From contig NC_084790.1 of assembly GCF_028858725.1 (NCBI RefSeq), forward strand, positions 88,723,496 through 88,787,495: a DNA stretch of 64,000 nucleotides. The letters run 5' to 3'. The notes under the pieces are model-generated. The model worked only from the letters and a program-made list of their open reading frames with translations, did not search any database and was not told the DNA's origin. Below are positions 35,730-47,319 of the stretch, one piece after another. Origin of the DNA: Colius striatus. Taxonomy: Eukaryota > Chordata > Aves > Coliiformes > Coliidae. Within the stretch, counting starts at the first letter, position 1; each line of letters opens with the position of its first letter. Made by a program: the position numbers and the translations under genes.

Positions 35730-36790
35730 CACCGCATCCCCCCGGCGGCGGCCGGGACGGGGCCGCCCTGCTGCCTCCCACCCTCACTGCGGGTCCTTCT
35801 GGGCAGCTCCGGGGTCCCTCGCAGTGGCCCGGGCCCCCTCAGAGCACCAAAACAGCCGAAGGGAGGGAGGGGTGGGGAAAACAAACTTCGGGGAAGTTCC
35901 TGGTGTTCGAGTACAATCGCGGAAATAGCGGCCTGGGAAGCGCTGGTCGCCGCCGGAGCAGCAGCGCGCCCCGGGGCGGGAGGCGGGCGGGGGGCCGGCA
36001 GCCGCCTCCGCCCCGCACGGAGGCAGGACGGGGGCGCGGGGCAGCGTGGGCGGCCGCAGCCGCGGCCCCGCGAGGCGGCGTCAGGCGCGGGAGCCCGGTC
36101 CCGGCTCCATATAAACGGGCGGCGGCGGCGGCGGCGGCGTCTCGCTCAGCCCGAGCCCGAGCGGAGCCGTGCCGTGCCGGGCGGAGGGCGGCTGGGCGGC
36201 AGCGGCACGATGGGCAGCGCGGCGCGTCCCGGCGCGGTGCCGCTGCTGGCGCTGGCGCTGCTGGCGGCTCAGGGCGGCGCGGCGCCGCTGCAGCCCGGCG
36301 GCCCCCCCGCGCTCACCAAGATCTACCCGCGCGGCAGCCACTGGGCTGTGGGTAAGTGTCCGGCGCTGCCGCCGCTCCCCGACGGTGCCCGCGCCGCTCC
36401 AATGCCCGTGCCCACCGGGGCGAGCTGCCGCGGCGGCTCGGCGGGGCGGACGGGGCGCGACAGCCCGCGTCCGGCGCTCGGGACGGCGCGGGAGGGCCGC
36501 GGGGAGAGCCCCGGCGCTGGGGAAGCGGCCGCTGCCGTACCGGAACGCCTCCGGTCCCCGGGCAGTGCCCGCCCCGCTCGGCGCGGGTCCCGTCCCACCG
36601 GCGCCCCAAGCCCCGCAGCCGGCGGGACCGTGCGAGCGCGTCCCCGCCGGGCGCTACCCGGTGCCGGCGCTGGGCTTGGGGCAGCGCGCCCCTGGGTGGG
36701 CTGTAGCCGCCGCGCCAGAGCCCTCGGGCGGCATCCAGCCGAGAGCAGCGGGCTCGGAGCCGCGCTGCCGCGGGAATGACCTGCGTCCCG
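35640..36790 (+). promoter_or_regulatory. GRP: GRP CpG-island promoter
   Basis: A dense CpG block runs from the 47-base duplication through exon 1 into intron 1. It has a TATA box at 36110-36115 and a (GGC)n run directly after it at about 36118-36140. Confidence 0.8.
36110..36115 (+). promoter_or_regulatory. GRP: GRP TATA box
   Basis: TATAAA within CTCCATATAAACGGG lies 95 bases before the start codon. This predicts a start site near 36140 and a short 5' UTR of about 70 bases. Confidence 0.75.
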
Positions 36791-39700
36791 GGGAGCTTTT
36801 GGGCTCCAGCCTTCCCCCGGATTCGGGCGGGACAGAGGGTGCGGGGTAGCGCGGCTTTCCGCGCTACCTTTGACATTTATTTGACGGTTGTGTTCCCTGC
36901 CCCTATCTCTCTTCAGAGACACGAGAACCCAGAGCCAAGCTCGGAGGCAAATGACTTGCAGCCCTGGGCTCTCCATCACCCCGAGGCGCAGCCAGCGCCC
37001 CGGGCAGCCCCAGTCCCAGCCGCAGCCCTGGACCACTCAGCCCGGAGGAGGCTCCTCCGGTGCTACCTCTCCTCTATCCTTTCCCAATAGCCTATTTTTT
37101 TGTAGCCTGAAGCCAACTAGGATGTCATTGTGATGATGGTAAAGTATGGTACACCAAAAGTGCACCCAGTGCTCCTAGAAAGGCACTGGCACACAGGCTT
37201 ACGCTGGAGTTCCCACAAGGAACAGAGAAAGTCTAAAACCTACAGCTTCTTCGTCCACTTCTTCCAGCAGCTCTTACCAGGTACTCTCCCTAGCCCCAGG
37301 AAAATACTTGGTTATCTTTGTCCCACTCTCAGCAACATTTTCTCTGACCAGGTAGCATAAAATTCTGTGTGACACTGTGACAAAATCTCCAGTTCCAGTT
37401 GTGTGTCAGCTTCGATATCACCTAACCCTTTCCCTTCCATACTGTCAGTCAAGAACAACTTCCAGATGAGGTTTCAGCAATGTAATACTACCAATTCTCA
37501 TGAATTTCATGCTGCTGTCTTTGTCACAGGGCATTTAATGGGGAAAAAGAGCACTGGGGATTTTCCTGATGTTTATGAAGAAGAAACCAAGACACCATCT
37601 TCAGCATTACCTGAAAACATGAAGCAGCTGGAAGACTATATGCAGTGGGAAGAAATCTCAAAATACTTGCTACGTCTGCTGGAAGGGAATGAAAATAAAA
37701 GTGCTCACTTTTCAAAAGGAGGGCTTCCCTGGCATGCCAGGAGCAGCTGGGAGGCAGGAGACAACAGCAGCTGGAAAGACGTGAGTAAGACAGAACCTGT
37801 AAAAACACTCCAGGTTTTGTTTCACAGTGATGTCTCAGCTTTCTCTGACTTGTGGATTGACTGGGAACCTGGTGGCAATGCCTTTCATGCACTAAAATTC
37901 AGTAAAATAAGACTCTGCTCTTAACTGCAGATTGTCACTCACGGGTTGTATTTTTCATGAGATAGTTTGCTACTGGGCATAAACTTGGCAAATGTTAAGC
38001 AGCTTTTAGTGTCTAGATTCCCTTCAAGCTGCTTTGCCGTTCCACTCCTCTTTTCTAGCACATGATGCTCTGATGGCCGTGTCAGCAGCAGGTTCTGCAC
38101 TAGCCCAGCAGAAACCAGCCAGGCTGCTGTGAATAGAGGGCAGAGGTGCTGTGTGTAAAGCCACCTCACAGGGACCATCTCCCTTGTCTGGCTGGTGGGG
38201 TTGTGTCCATCCAGGGGACAGAGCAGCTGGGCTGCAGAGTTTCTTCTCTTCCCAGCTTTGCCTTTGTCTCCTGCAAGCCTTTCCACCTCTCCACCGATGG
38301 TGTTGGCCACTGCTGTGGTCACTTGTGGTCTTGCAAAATGAGTCTGTGGCTACTGATGATCTCTAACATACACTTACAACCCCCTTCATCTTCCTTCAGG
38401 TTAATGCACTCAGCAGCACTGTTTCACTATGTAACAAGGCTTTGGAACAGATTCACCCCTATTCTTTTGCTAAATCCTGTAAGATACACTTAGAAGTGTG
38501 TCAGTGAGGTTTCGCAGAAGGGAATCAGGGTCTAAATGACATAATGAAGATTGCAGAATTGACTGGAAAACCCCTTTCTTTATAATGCATCAGGTACAGT
38601 AGTGGTGATGTGTATATGCAAAATGGTTTTCAGTGGCACTGAAATAGAACAGAAACACTAATTCATTCCCTTAGAGATGTTAATGACAAGACTTCTTCCT
38701 TCCCATATTCTACTCTAATGTGATGTAATTAATATTCTTGGGCTAACTTCAACCTGCTCTTCCTCCTGAAATCCTGGCACAGTAAGCTCAGTGAATACTC
38801 TGGTTTTTACTTCATTATGGGTAAAAATTTCCCCACTAAATTAAGCCATGATTTAAGTCTCTTACACCACTAATGTGGAGGTTGTCCCTAGGTTTCTTTC
38901 TGGTTACAGCTTTGTGGTAGTGATGCTTATAATAACAGTGAATAATATTACCTAAAAAGTAAACTATTTATCTCATCTTCAGTTCTGCAGTGTGCAGCTT
39001 TGTAATCAAATTAGGTGAAGAGATTCCATTATGCTATGGTTTCTGAAAGTATCTGTTACTCAATCATACTTTCCAAGGCTCAAAGTTGCCTCCAGTAAGT
39101 TGATTAATATCCACATGTCTGTACTTTCACCCTAAATTAATACTCACATTTTTGTAGTCAGACATTGAGCATATGTGTGGAATAATGAGATTATTGCCGT
39201 AAATATCCAAATTTCTGCTGTGATTAGTGTAAAAAAATCTCGGATTTCGTGTGACTAAGGTACAGACAGCTTGCAGGACCTCGTTTTGCCGTAGAACTTT
39301 GGCTTCCAGCAGTAAACAGTTACTTTGTCTCCATCCTGAAGTAAAAGGCAATCATTAAACCAGCACGTAACCTGTTCCTTCCTACCGTTAGACACAAATA
39401 CTCAATTACAGGCAGCCTAGATAAGACAGGGTGTCCTGTTTTCGCTTTGGCTTCAGAAAGGAGAAAAAGTCAGACACCACCTTTATTGCGGGTTAGTGCT
39501 TGCTGTGAAACAGCCCGTTGAGCTGAGGTATTGAAATGTGACCAAAAAAAGGCAAATTGTGGACCCTACAGTCGGCTGCTGGAACAACTGTTCCCAGAGC
39601 TACCACCACCGAGGGGGCTGAGGTTCCCACAGGCTGAGCTCACACTTGCAGAGGTGCCTGTCTCTGTGTGGGTGCAGTCCTGCCTTCCCCAGGGCAGCAG

Positions 39701-40558
39701 ACACAGGCTGTGTTGGGAGGAAACAGGCTGTGTTGTGAAGAAATGTGCAAAAACTTTGGTCTATGGAGCCTTTCAAATTTACTCAATTTAATTTAACATT
39801 TGAGTTTTAAATGCAAGATCAGAAATCCCCAAAGAAAAAGGCTGCAGAAGGAAACAGAGAAGTTCTTATGGCAACTCGATTGAGGGTCTTGTTCATTAGC
39901 TGCATCCTGTGCATCACTTGCCATTGATGCTCAAACTGTGCTGTACATTTCTGACAATGTTTTTTCTTTAGATCTTTCTAAAGACTCACCCAGGCAGATG
40001 GAAAGTGCTGTAACACATATATAGTCAAAACAGCCAAAGAGATGAGGGTAATGGTTCTGGGAGTCAGGCTCAGGGTGCTGCGTCTGAACTCCTTTCCTCT
40101 GCCTTTGGTTAATGCGGGCCAAACGAAGGTCTCGCCTGCTCTCTGCTCTTTGAATAAATTGCGGTTAAAGCTCAGGAAGGAAATCTCTCCTGTAAGCTGG
40201 CCTAAGCATACAAGTAAGTAGGCAAATAAGCTTTAAATTGTTTCCATGACTTGGCTTTTTAACACTAATGAGACACTATATAAATGGGATGGCAGAGGGA
40301 GAATTACTTGGGAGAATGACTTTCCTCATCCTTTGGCAGTTGGCTGTGACAGTAACCGAGACAGATGAGGTCTGTCTTTGAAAGATGATTAGGAATGTGC
40401 TTGTTATGTGAATGCACAGAGCAGATCTATATTAGGCTTATTAACTTAGTGAGTTGCTTTTTTTCAGGATGGGTCTATAAACGATATTTTTCTCTTTTTA
40501 TTAGATGATGGACTATCTGCTTCAAGTGGTGAATATGAAAGAAAGCACTCCAAGCTGA
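36210..40558 (+). CDS. GRP: Gastrin-releasing peptide precursor
   Basis: Three coding exons (36210-36351, 37530-37780, 40505-40558) give 148 residues, with good GT/AG junctions. The product is the precursor of a secreted bombesin-like neuropeptide acting on the GRP receptor. Residues 1-24 form a signal peptide with a Leu/Ala core. Mature GRP of 27 residues follows (25-51, starting APLQPGG), ending in GSHWAVGHLM. Gly52 is the amide donor and Lys53-Lys54 the cleavage site. As in other vertebrates, intron 1 splits the Gly codon within AVG/HLM. Exon 3 encodes the C-terminal end MMDYLLQVVNMKESTPS. KIYPRG and the signal sequence mark GRP rather than its paralogue NMB, and SEC11C and RAX flank it as expected. 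Confidence 0.97.
36352..37529 (+). other. GRP intron 1
   Basis: GTAAGT at 36352, CAG at 37527-37529. The 5' half is CpG-rich; nothing coding is recognised. Confidence 0.9.
37781..40504 (+). other. GRP intron 2
   Basis: GTGAGT at 37781, TTATTAG ending at 40504. AT-rich, free of CR1. Homeodomain-type cores occur near 39130-39240 and 40230-40450. Reading through the donor would add an alternative tail that stops at 37922-37924. Confidence 0.85.
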
Positions 40559-40886
40559 AGGAAGGTCTCTAAATCACGAAGAAATTGAATGCTTTCTGTA
40601 AGAGACTATATTTCACAAGCACTTGATTGTATCAGATAATCAACAAGGTCTCTTTTCTGTAAACAAGATTTCCTTTGTGTAAAATACCTAAATACACATA
40701 TTCTTGTATGTTTCAGCAGTGACTAAACTCTCCACTTCATTTTCAAGGTTACATTTTCTCACCTGAATGGCTTTGACATACATACATGTAAAATTGTCAC
40801 GGAAGGGTCTTCCAATTAATTAAATGACTTACCTATCTAATCAGTTCATCTCCTAGTTCAAAACTACACCGCATCTCAACACTCAC

Positions 40887-40905
40887 AATAAACAGTACTA
40901 ATAAA
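40887..40905 (+). promoter_or_regulatory. GRP: GRP poly(A) signals (two AATAAA)
   Basis: AATAAA occurs at 40887-40892 and 40900-40905, about 330 bases after the stop. The GRP mRNA probably ends near 40.92 kb. Confidence 0.75.
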
Positions 40906-40919
40906 AAGGCTGAGTTTAT

Positions 40920-41517
40920 ACTTTCATTTGAGGCAATAAAAGGGAAATAGACTGCGCCACAGCTAGTAACGAAGAGAACCAGAATGATTCATGTTCCACT
41001 GAGGCTTTCCTCCTCCCTGAGTTGCTCCCTGGTCTGTCACTTCTGAAGCTGACACTGCATTCCCCAGGCACCGATGGGCCAGGTACAGAGCGTGTGACAC
41101 AGTTCCACGTGCAGGCAGCAGGGAGACCTGCTGGAAGATACTCTGTCTCCTTGTTTGACTCAGAGGTGACGAGGCAGCTCTGCATATTCGCACCACACAT
41201 CTAACCATGTGTTAGCAGCTCCCGTACCATCTTATGTCCACGGGGGACTGAAGGAAGAAAGGGGCCTTACAGGAGAACGAGCTCATGACACCTTCTGTGG
41301 GGCTGCAGCACACTGTAGCCAAGCCGTGATCCTTGCTCACTTGTACATTCTGGAGTGGACAGTCTTGCACCAGGGCCCTGGCAAGGAGACAGTGGGCTGC
41401 CACCTTTCCTCAAAGGAGAGGATTGACAGACCAGACTGTGGGGAGGGCAGGAAGCATACGTCCACGCACAGCTTGACACTGAGCAGGAGAAGCAGGTCTG
41501 GATAAGCACTTAGCACT
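40920..41517. other. Intergenic after GRP
   Basis: Unique sequence with no gene seen. Confidence 0.5.
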
Positions 41518-41995
41518 GCTTGGCACTGATGGGGCCACTCCTGCAGTACTAAGACCAGTTCTGAGCACCCAGTATGTGAAGGACATGGGTAAACTACAGG
41601 AGAAGTCCAACAAAGGGCCACAGAATATGATTAAGAGGCTGGAGCATCTCTCCTGCAAGGGCAGGCTGCACTGTTCAGCCTGGAGAAGGCTCAGGAGTTC
41701 TTGTCAGTGGGTATAAATACCAGAAGGGAGGATATAAAGAAGAGAGGCTCTTCCCAAGCATAAGCAGTGGCACCTCTGAACATCAGGGAATGCCTTTCAC
41801 TGTAAGGATGACTTCAGCATTGGTGCAGGTTTCTCTGAGGAGCGGTGAGGTCGTTGAAATATCACTCTCCTTGGAGATACTCGAAAGCTATCTGGACATG
41901 GTCCTGGGCAACTGGTCCCAGGTAACCCTGTCTGAGAGGGGGATTGGACAAGGTGACCCCTCCAGAGGCCTCTCCCAACCTCAACTGTTCTCCCC
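41518..41995 (+). mobile_element. CR1 LINE fragment, strongly diverged
   Basis: CR1 blocks are recognisable in order: 'agaccagttctgagcaccca', 'gaggctggagcatctctcct', 'cagcctggagaaggctcagg', 'ggttt...ctctgag' and 'aggcctctcccaacctcaac'. It is among the oldest copies here. Confidence 0.75.
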
Positions 41996-42017
41996 AGCTC
42001 GAGAGACTGAGAACTTC

Positions 42018-42462
42018 TAGGGAGAGTCCAGTGCAGAGCTACAAAGGTGATCAGGGGACTGGAGCATCTTTCTTATGAGGAAAGACTGTGGGACCTGAAG
42101 ATGTTAAGCCTAGAAAAGAGAAGTCTGAGGGGAGACCCTAGCATCACTGACAGGTACATAAAGGGTGGGTGTCAGGAGAATGAGGTGACATCTTTTTTCT
42201 GCCCAGTGACAGGACAAGGGGTGATGGACATCAGCTGGAACACAAATAGTTAAACACAAGGAGAAACTGCTTTGGTGCTGAGGTGAGGGAGCCCTGGCCC
42301 AGGCTGCCCAGGGAGGGTGTGGAGGCTCCTTCTTGGGAGGTTTCCAACCCCACCTGGACACGTTCCTGTGCCCCCTGAGCAAGGGGAACCTGCTTGAGCA
42401 GGGGCTGGTGCTGGGTGAGCTCTGGAGGATCCTTCCAATCCCCACCGTCCTGTGATGAAACA
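42018..42462 (+). mobile_element. CR1 LINE fragment, 3' end
   Basis: 'ctggagcatctttcttatga', 'ggctgcccagggagggtgtg' and 'ggatccttccaatccccacc' lead to a CCTGTGATG end. It lies directly before the orphan CpG island. Confidence 0.9.
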
Positions 42463-42479
42463 GAACAGACAAAGATACG

Positions 42480-42990
42480 AATTAGCCAAACGCACGGGCC
42501 GTGTGGCGCAGCTCGGGGGCCGCTTCCCGCAGCCCGGCGGCAGCGGCTGTGCGGCCGCGTCCGGCAGGAGGCGCCCTCGGGCCACGGACGGGACGCGGGG
42601 CGCTGCGGGGCAGCCGTGGGGGGGGCGCTGCGGGGCAGCCGTGGGGGGGGCGCTGCGGGGCAGCCGTGGGGGGGGGGGCGATGCGGGAGCAGCCCTGGGG
42701 TTGGGGGGGCGATGCGGGGGGGCAGCCGTGGGGCAGACGGGGGCGATGTGGGGGGGAGGTGCGGGAGGGGCAATGGGGTGGTGCGGGGGAGGGCGATGGG
42801 GAGATGCGGGGGGACGATGGGGTGTGGCGGGGCGCGAGGGGCGGCGGGGGGCTGCGGCAGCCCGAGAGCGGAGTCACGGGGGTCCGGTGCCCCGGGTGTC
42901 GGAGCCCAGCCCGGTGCCCCCCGCGCCGCACCGCAGGTCTCAGGCGCAGCCGTGGAGCCGGACGGGCTGGGTGCCGACAAAGCACACGAG
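42480..42990. promoter_or_regulatory. Orphan CpG island with G-rich minisatellite
   Basis: A sharp switch to dense CpG sequence about 20 bases after a CR1 end. The core 42600-42840 is a G-rich array of a GGGGCAGCCGTGGGGGGG type unit, about 26 bases. No known gene starts here: GRP ends 1.6 kb before it and RAX ends 4.3 kb after it. It might be the promoter of a non-coding RNA, a remote CpG-rich regulatory element, or simply a GC-rich minisatellite. Confidence 0.5.
42598..42840. repeat. G-rich minisatellite
   Basis: Several copies of GCGGGGCAGCCGTGGGGGGG-like units (about 26 bases) pass into looser GATGCGGGGG units. Strong G4 potential. Confidence 0.8.
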
Positions 42991-42999
42991 ACTGCCGAG

Positions 43000-44090
43000 T
43001 TCGCTGACGGCGTTTCCACCGCAGTTCATTCAGAGAGCTTCAAAGCTCTGGACGACGACTGTCTTCCCTCCTGCACAGCTCACGCCACTGACCTGTGACA
43101 AACTTTCCACTTCTCTGTGTTACACCTCGGATTTCTGATCCAGGCAAAGCCAGGCCTAAGGGGAAGAGTTCCCATCAGAGTCACCTCCTCTGCCCCTCAC
43201 CTGTGAAGCAGAAACCCCCCGGGATTAACCCCCATTTGCCAGGGGAGACATTGCTACAGGTGAAGCAGATGCAGAGATGATGAAGTACTTTTAGTTTTCC
43301 ACAACTTTGAAGCAAGTGCCAAGTGGACAATTTAAGAAATGTAAATCCACCTACCCATCCTCTCCCCAGCTGAAAAACAGGATGCTCAGACTGACCATGT
43401 GGGGCTCATCTGGGAATGAATGAGGCTTTCCAGACATAGCTAGAGCCCCTTCACCCAGTGAAAGATAGTGGGGAAAGAAAGGGGAAAGGAGCTCCTCAGC
43501 TTCTGACACTGGCTGTCCTTCCCCCATCTGATGATGGGGTAGTTCAGTTTGGCTGGTGGTAGGCACAGACTATCTTGCTTCCCATTCCCAGACAGGTTTG
43601 CCCTTCCTTTCTAGTCGTTTGCCCTGTTGGGATGGGAGGTGCAATGTGCCCAGGAGCAGGTATCTTTGTCCCTGGGAGGATGGCAAGCATTCATTTCCGT
43701 GTAGCAGTTCCTCCCAGGAACCTCTTGCAGCAGCCTTTGTCAACTGCATCAGGCTCAGGACACTGAGCAAAGACCAAGCTGCTTTTGGGACAACTCTAAG
43801 AAGTATTTACAGCGTCACCCACCAAAGCCTACACACTGTCACAAGCAGCTGGAACTGCTGACAAGCCCTGTCCTGCAAGTCCATCTTTCCTGGTGTGACA
43901 GTAACAGTCACTGTCTGCAACTGTCTCATTGCAAAGGAGTAAAGTTCTTAATATTTCCCCTGGCAGTCTTTTAACAGTATTATTCTGCCTTAGAACTTCA
44001 GATGTTGCAAACAAAATCAGACACACACACTAAAAATACCGTCTTGCTAAGACAGTTTAAGCAAAAGAGGAAACAGATCACTCAGAACCG
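43000..44090. other. Intergenic between GRP and RAX
   Basis: Unique sequence; no gene recognised. Confidence 0.45.
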
Positions 44091-44099
44091 GCTGGGCTA

Positions 44100-44335
44100 A
44101 TAGCCTTAGCAAAGTTAGAGTAAAGAAGTGGTTAAGGATCTAGATGATTTAATCCAGTTTTAAGAAAAGGTTTTACAGTGAGCAATTAGATGCTGTTTAA
44201 GGAATTAATCACTAATGGGTCATTAACTCTGACTGCTATTGTACAGTTAACAAGCCGAGGCAGGATTATTAGACTCAGCACCCAATTAAGAAGGAGAAGA
44301 TATTTACAACAAAATGAACAAATGAGCTTTTAGAA
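44100..44335. promoter_or_regulatory. Candidate conserved enhancer downstream of RAX
   Basis: AT-rich unique block with many homeodomain cores (GCAATTAG, GGAATTAATCACTAATGGG, CCCAATTAAG), OTX/CRX-type cores (TTTAATCC, AGGATTATT) and a SOX-like CTATTGTA. It lies 3.3 kb beyond the RAX stop. Function is inferred. Confidence 0.4.
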
Positions 44336-45479
44336 TGGAATGGGACAATGTGAAAGAAAGTGTAGGAACACAGAAAACCAGACAGGGTGCACAAAAGAGA
44401 GGCGTTTATGTGTGCCTCCGTCTCTTTGTTTGAGGAACATTTACCTGCCTGTGCCCACTTACATTTATCTGGTTAAGACACTTAGTTTTAGCAGTAAACT
44501 CGCAACTGTCTCTGCAGGACGTGACTGCACATGGTTTGTCCACCGCAGGGTCGCTTGTACAGCGGCTGACAAAGCGCCTGCTTGCTTTGTCAGTAACACA
44601 ACAATCACCACGGCCTGACATAATCTTTCCAATTTTTTGCTCGCAGGTGTTGGATCAGGAGCTTAATAAAAGTGAGCAGATGTCTTCAGCTGCAGCTTCT
44701 GTTGTCCTGTTATCAAGGGTTTTATCTGCTGCTAGTCCCCAACTACATCCAGTAGCCAAGTACCAGTGCTTGTTACAGGACTGACCAGAAAGTCAGGGTC
44801 TTTACAATGGCTCTGCAGGATACAGAAGAACTGGAGGCAACAGGGAGAGGCAGCAGTAGTGGCTAAAGGTGGGAGAGCACCACTGGAGTCTTGGGGAGCT
44901 GCGGGCTAACAGTGAGCAACAAGCACAGGTAAGAAGGCAACAGTTAAACGTGTTCACATGCAGGATGGTCTGCAGTATCAGAGATGCAGTTGCACTGCAG
45001 CCAGGTAATGACAAGTGGGATTGCTCCAGCCCATGAAGAAGAAGAGAATGCAGTTTCCCCTCTCCTTTCCATCCAGAACTTTACTCAGGTTAGCACAATG
45101 TGCCCCTGGTCCCTACAGAGATGGCATTTTCCTTGCCATGGAAGCAGAAGCATGCACTGAGGAAGCTGAGCCCACACACACCATGTCCCCACGCAGTTCA
45201 GCAGGGATCACCCACTGGGCCTCCCTGCACCCCTTGGCCCAGTACAGCCCTGGGAAGCAAAGCCTGAGGGCCTGGGCACAGCACATCGTGACAGGTTGGA
45301 TCTGCAGGGAGAGAGGAGAAAGCTTCAAAATAGAGGGATTTTTATTATCTCTCAGAGCAGCTCTACACAAAATGGATGGGGACTGCTGCAGAGAAGACTG
45401 TGAAGGGATGTTTAGAAACTGCTGTCTGAGGTTAAAAAGCTCTCTGAAGTGAACAAAGCTGATGTACTTGTTTCTGACA
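44336..45479. other. Intergenic between GRP and RAX
   Basis: Unique sequence; a 145-codon frame at 45015-45452 has no recognised domain and no exon signals. Confidence 0.45.
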
Positions 45480-45785
45480 GGACTCTTAAAAGATACGCAC
45501 AGATTGTGAAAATATAATTAGACGCCAGCCTTTGTATGGCCACAACGAGTGGGAAACGGTGAAAGGAGAGGTCTCCCAGTCCGCATTGAATCATCCCCAG
45601 GACACAATGAGGGCGCTTGTGCGTCCTTCTCTCTTCCCTAATGAGAAACGTTAATTGCCACAACCTCCAGAGTGTGTGGAGCACCCCGTGCCCAGCGCAG
45701 GAGAAGGGGGGTTTCATTACAGCTTCTCAGCCCCATTACAGGCAGTAACGGAGATAATGGAAAACAAAGGTGCCGCAGGTTTACT
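45480..45785. promoter_or_regulatory. Candidate conserved enhancer downstream of RAX
   Basis: Unique sequence with AATATAATTAGACG, CCTAATGAGAAACGTTAATT, GGAGATAATGG and AACAAAGG (SOX/TCF-like) cores. It lies about 1.9-2.1 kb from the RAX stop. Function is inferred. Confidence 0.35.
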
Positions 45786-46262
45786 TTCAGCAGCCTGGCG
45801 ATGGGCAGAGGGTGGGCAGGGGAGTGAGGACCAGCACCATGCCAGGGGCTGCGCTGGGCAGCCGCTGTGGGCAGGATGCACACAGTGTTCCCCCGCACAG
45901 CTCCAGCCCCCAGCACCCTGTCAGTCAGGGCTGCGGGGACACTGGGTCCTGCAGCACCCAATGGCCCCATGTCCCAGGAGGCAGCAAGGACCAAAGGCCT
46001 GGCACCAACCCCAGCCTACTGCAACACAGGTGGGCAAAGCCCATCCGACCCTGGGGCTGCCCTGCAAAGGCAGCTGTGGGAGCGCTGTTGCAGTCCCCAG
46101 GCTGTCAGGTCTCAGGTCCCTGCGTGCTTAGCAGAGAGCCCTGCGGGATGTGCTGCCGGCTGTGGGGCTGCAGCCACTGCCCCCAGCGCTCACACACACC
46201 CCAGGCAGGGTCCTGCTGTTGGAGAGCCGGCGACAAGGCCCCATGGCCAGGCCTATTGCACC

Positions 46263-47240
46263 CCACAGGGTGCAAGTAGCCTGTGCCTGTGTGCCCAGAG
46301 ACGTTGCACAGCCCTGGTGCAGGCTGTAGCTTGGTGCCCGTGTGCCCGGACATGATGCACAGCCCTGGTGCAGGCTGTAGCTCGGTGCCCTGGTGCAGGC
46401 TGTGGCTCAGTGCCTGTGTGCCCAGACACACTGCACAGCCCTGGTGCAGGTTGTGGCTCGGTGCCCGTGTGCCCAGACACGGTGCACAGCCCTGGTGCAG
46501 GCTGTGGCTCAGTACCTGTGTGCCCAGACACGGTGCACAGCCCTGGTGCAGGTTGTAGCTCGGTGCCCATGTGCCCAGACACGGTGCACAGCCCTGGTGC
46601 AGGCTGTGGCTCAGTACCTGTGTGCCCAGACACGGTGCACAGCCCTGGTGCAGGTTGTAGCTCGGTGCCCGTGTGCCCAGACACGGTGCACAGCCCTGGT
46701 GCAGGCTGTGGCTCAGTACCTGTGTGCCCAGACACGGTGCACAGCCCTGGTGCAGGTTGTAGCTCGGTGCCCATGTGCCCAGACACGGTGCACAGCCCTG
46801 GTAGAGGCTGTGGCTCGGTGCCCGTGTGCCCAGACACACTGCACAGCCCTGGTGCAGGCTGTGGCTCGGTGCCCTGGTGCAGGCTGTGGCTCGGTGCCCG
46901 TGTGCCCAGACACACTGCACAGCCCTGGTGCAGGCTGTGGCTCGGAGCCCTGGTGCAGGCTGTGGCTCGGTGCCCGTGTGCCCAGACACACTGCACAGCC
47001 CTGGTGCAGGCTGTGGCTCGGAGCCCTGGTGCAGGCTGTGGCTCGGTGCCTGTGTGCCCAGACACACTGCACAGCCCTGGTGCAGGCTGTGGCTCGGAGC
47101 CCTGGTGCAGGCTGTGGCTCGGTGCCTGTGTGCCCGGACACACTGCACAGCCCTGGTGCAGGCTGTGGCTCGGAGCCCTGGTGCAGGCTGTGGCTCGGTG
47201 CCTGTGTGCCCAGACACACTGCACAGCCCTGGTGCAGGTT
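46263..47240. repeat. 51-base/76-base higher-order minisatellite beside RAX
   Basis: The anchor GCCCAGACAC recurs at 46471, 46522, 46573, 46624, 46675, 46726, 46777 and 46828, an exact 51-base period. Adjacent 51-base units alternate between CTCGGTGCCC and CTCAGTACCT versions, making a 102-base dimer. From about 46830 the period becomes 76 (anchors 46831, 46907, 46983, 47059, 47135, 47211) by duplication of 25 internal bases (GCCCTGGTGCAGGCTGTGGC type). Because 51 is 3 x 17, both strands stay open and give false frames of up to about 400 codons. Confidence 0.97.
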
Positions 47241-47319
47241 GGGCCCTGGAATGGTGCAAAAGTAGACACCCCTCCCCAGGTAACACAGAACTTGGTTCCC
47301 AGCCACCTGACACAGCTCT

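Noticed and set aside
35646-36849. 377- and 226-codon frames over the GRP promoter
   Set aside because: CpG-island shadows; they overlap GRP exon 1 in other frames and have no domain.
42231-43138. Frames of 220-260 codons over the orphan CpG island
   Set aside because: They begin within CR1 and pass through the G-rich array. Coding is unlikely, although transcription of the island is left open as a finding.
46263-47240. CRISPR-like array
   Set aside because: Units are head-to-tail tandem copies without unique spacers, in vertebrate DNA.
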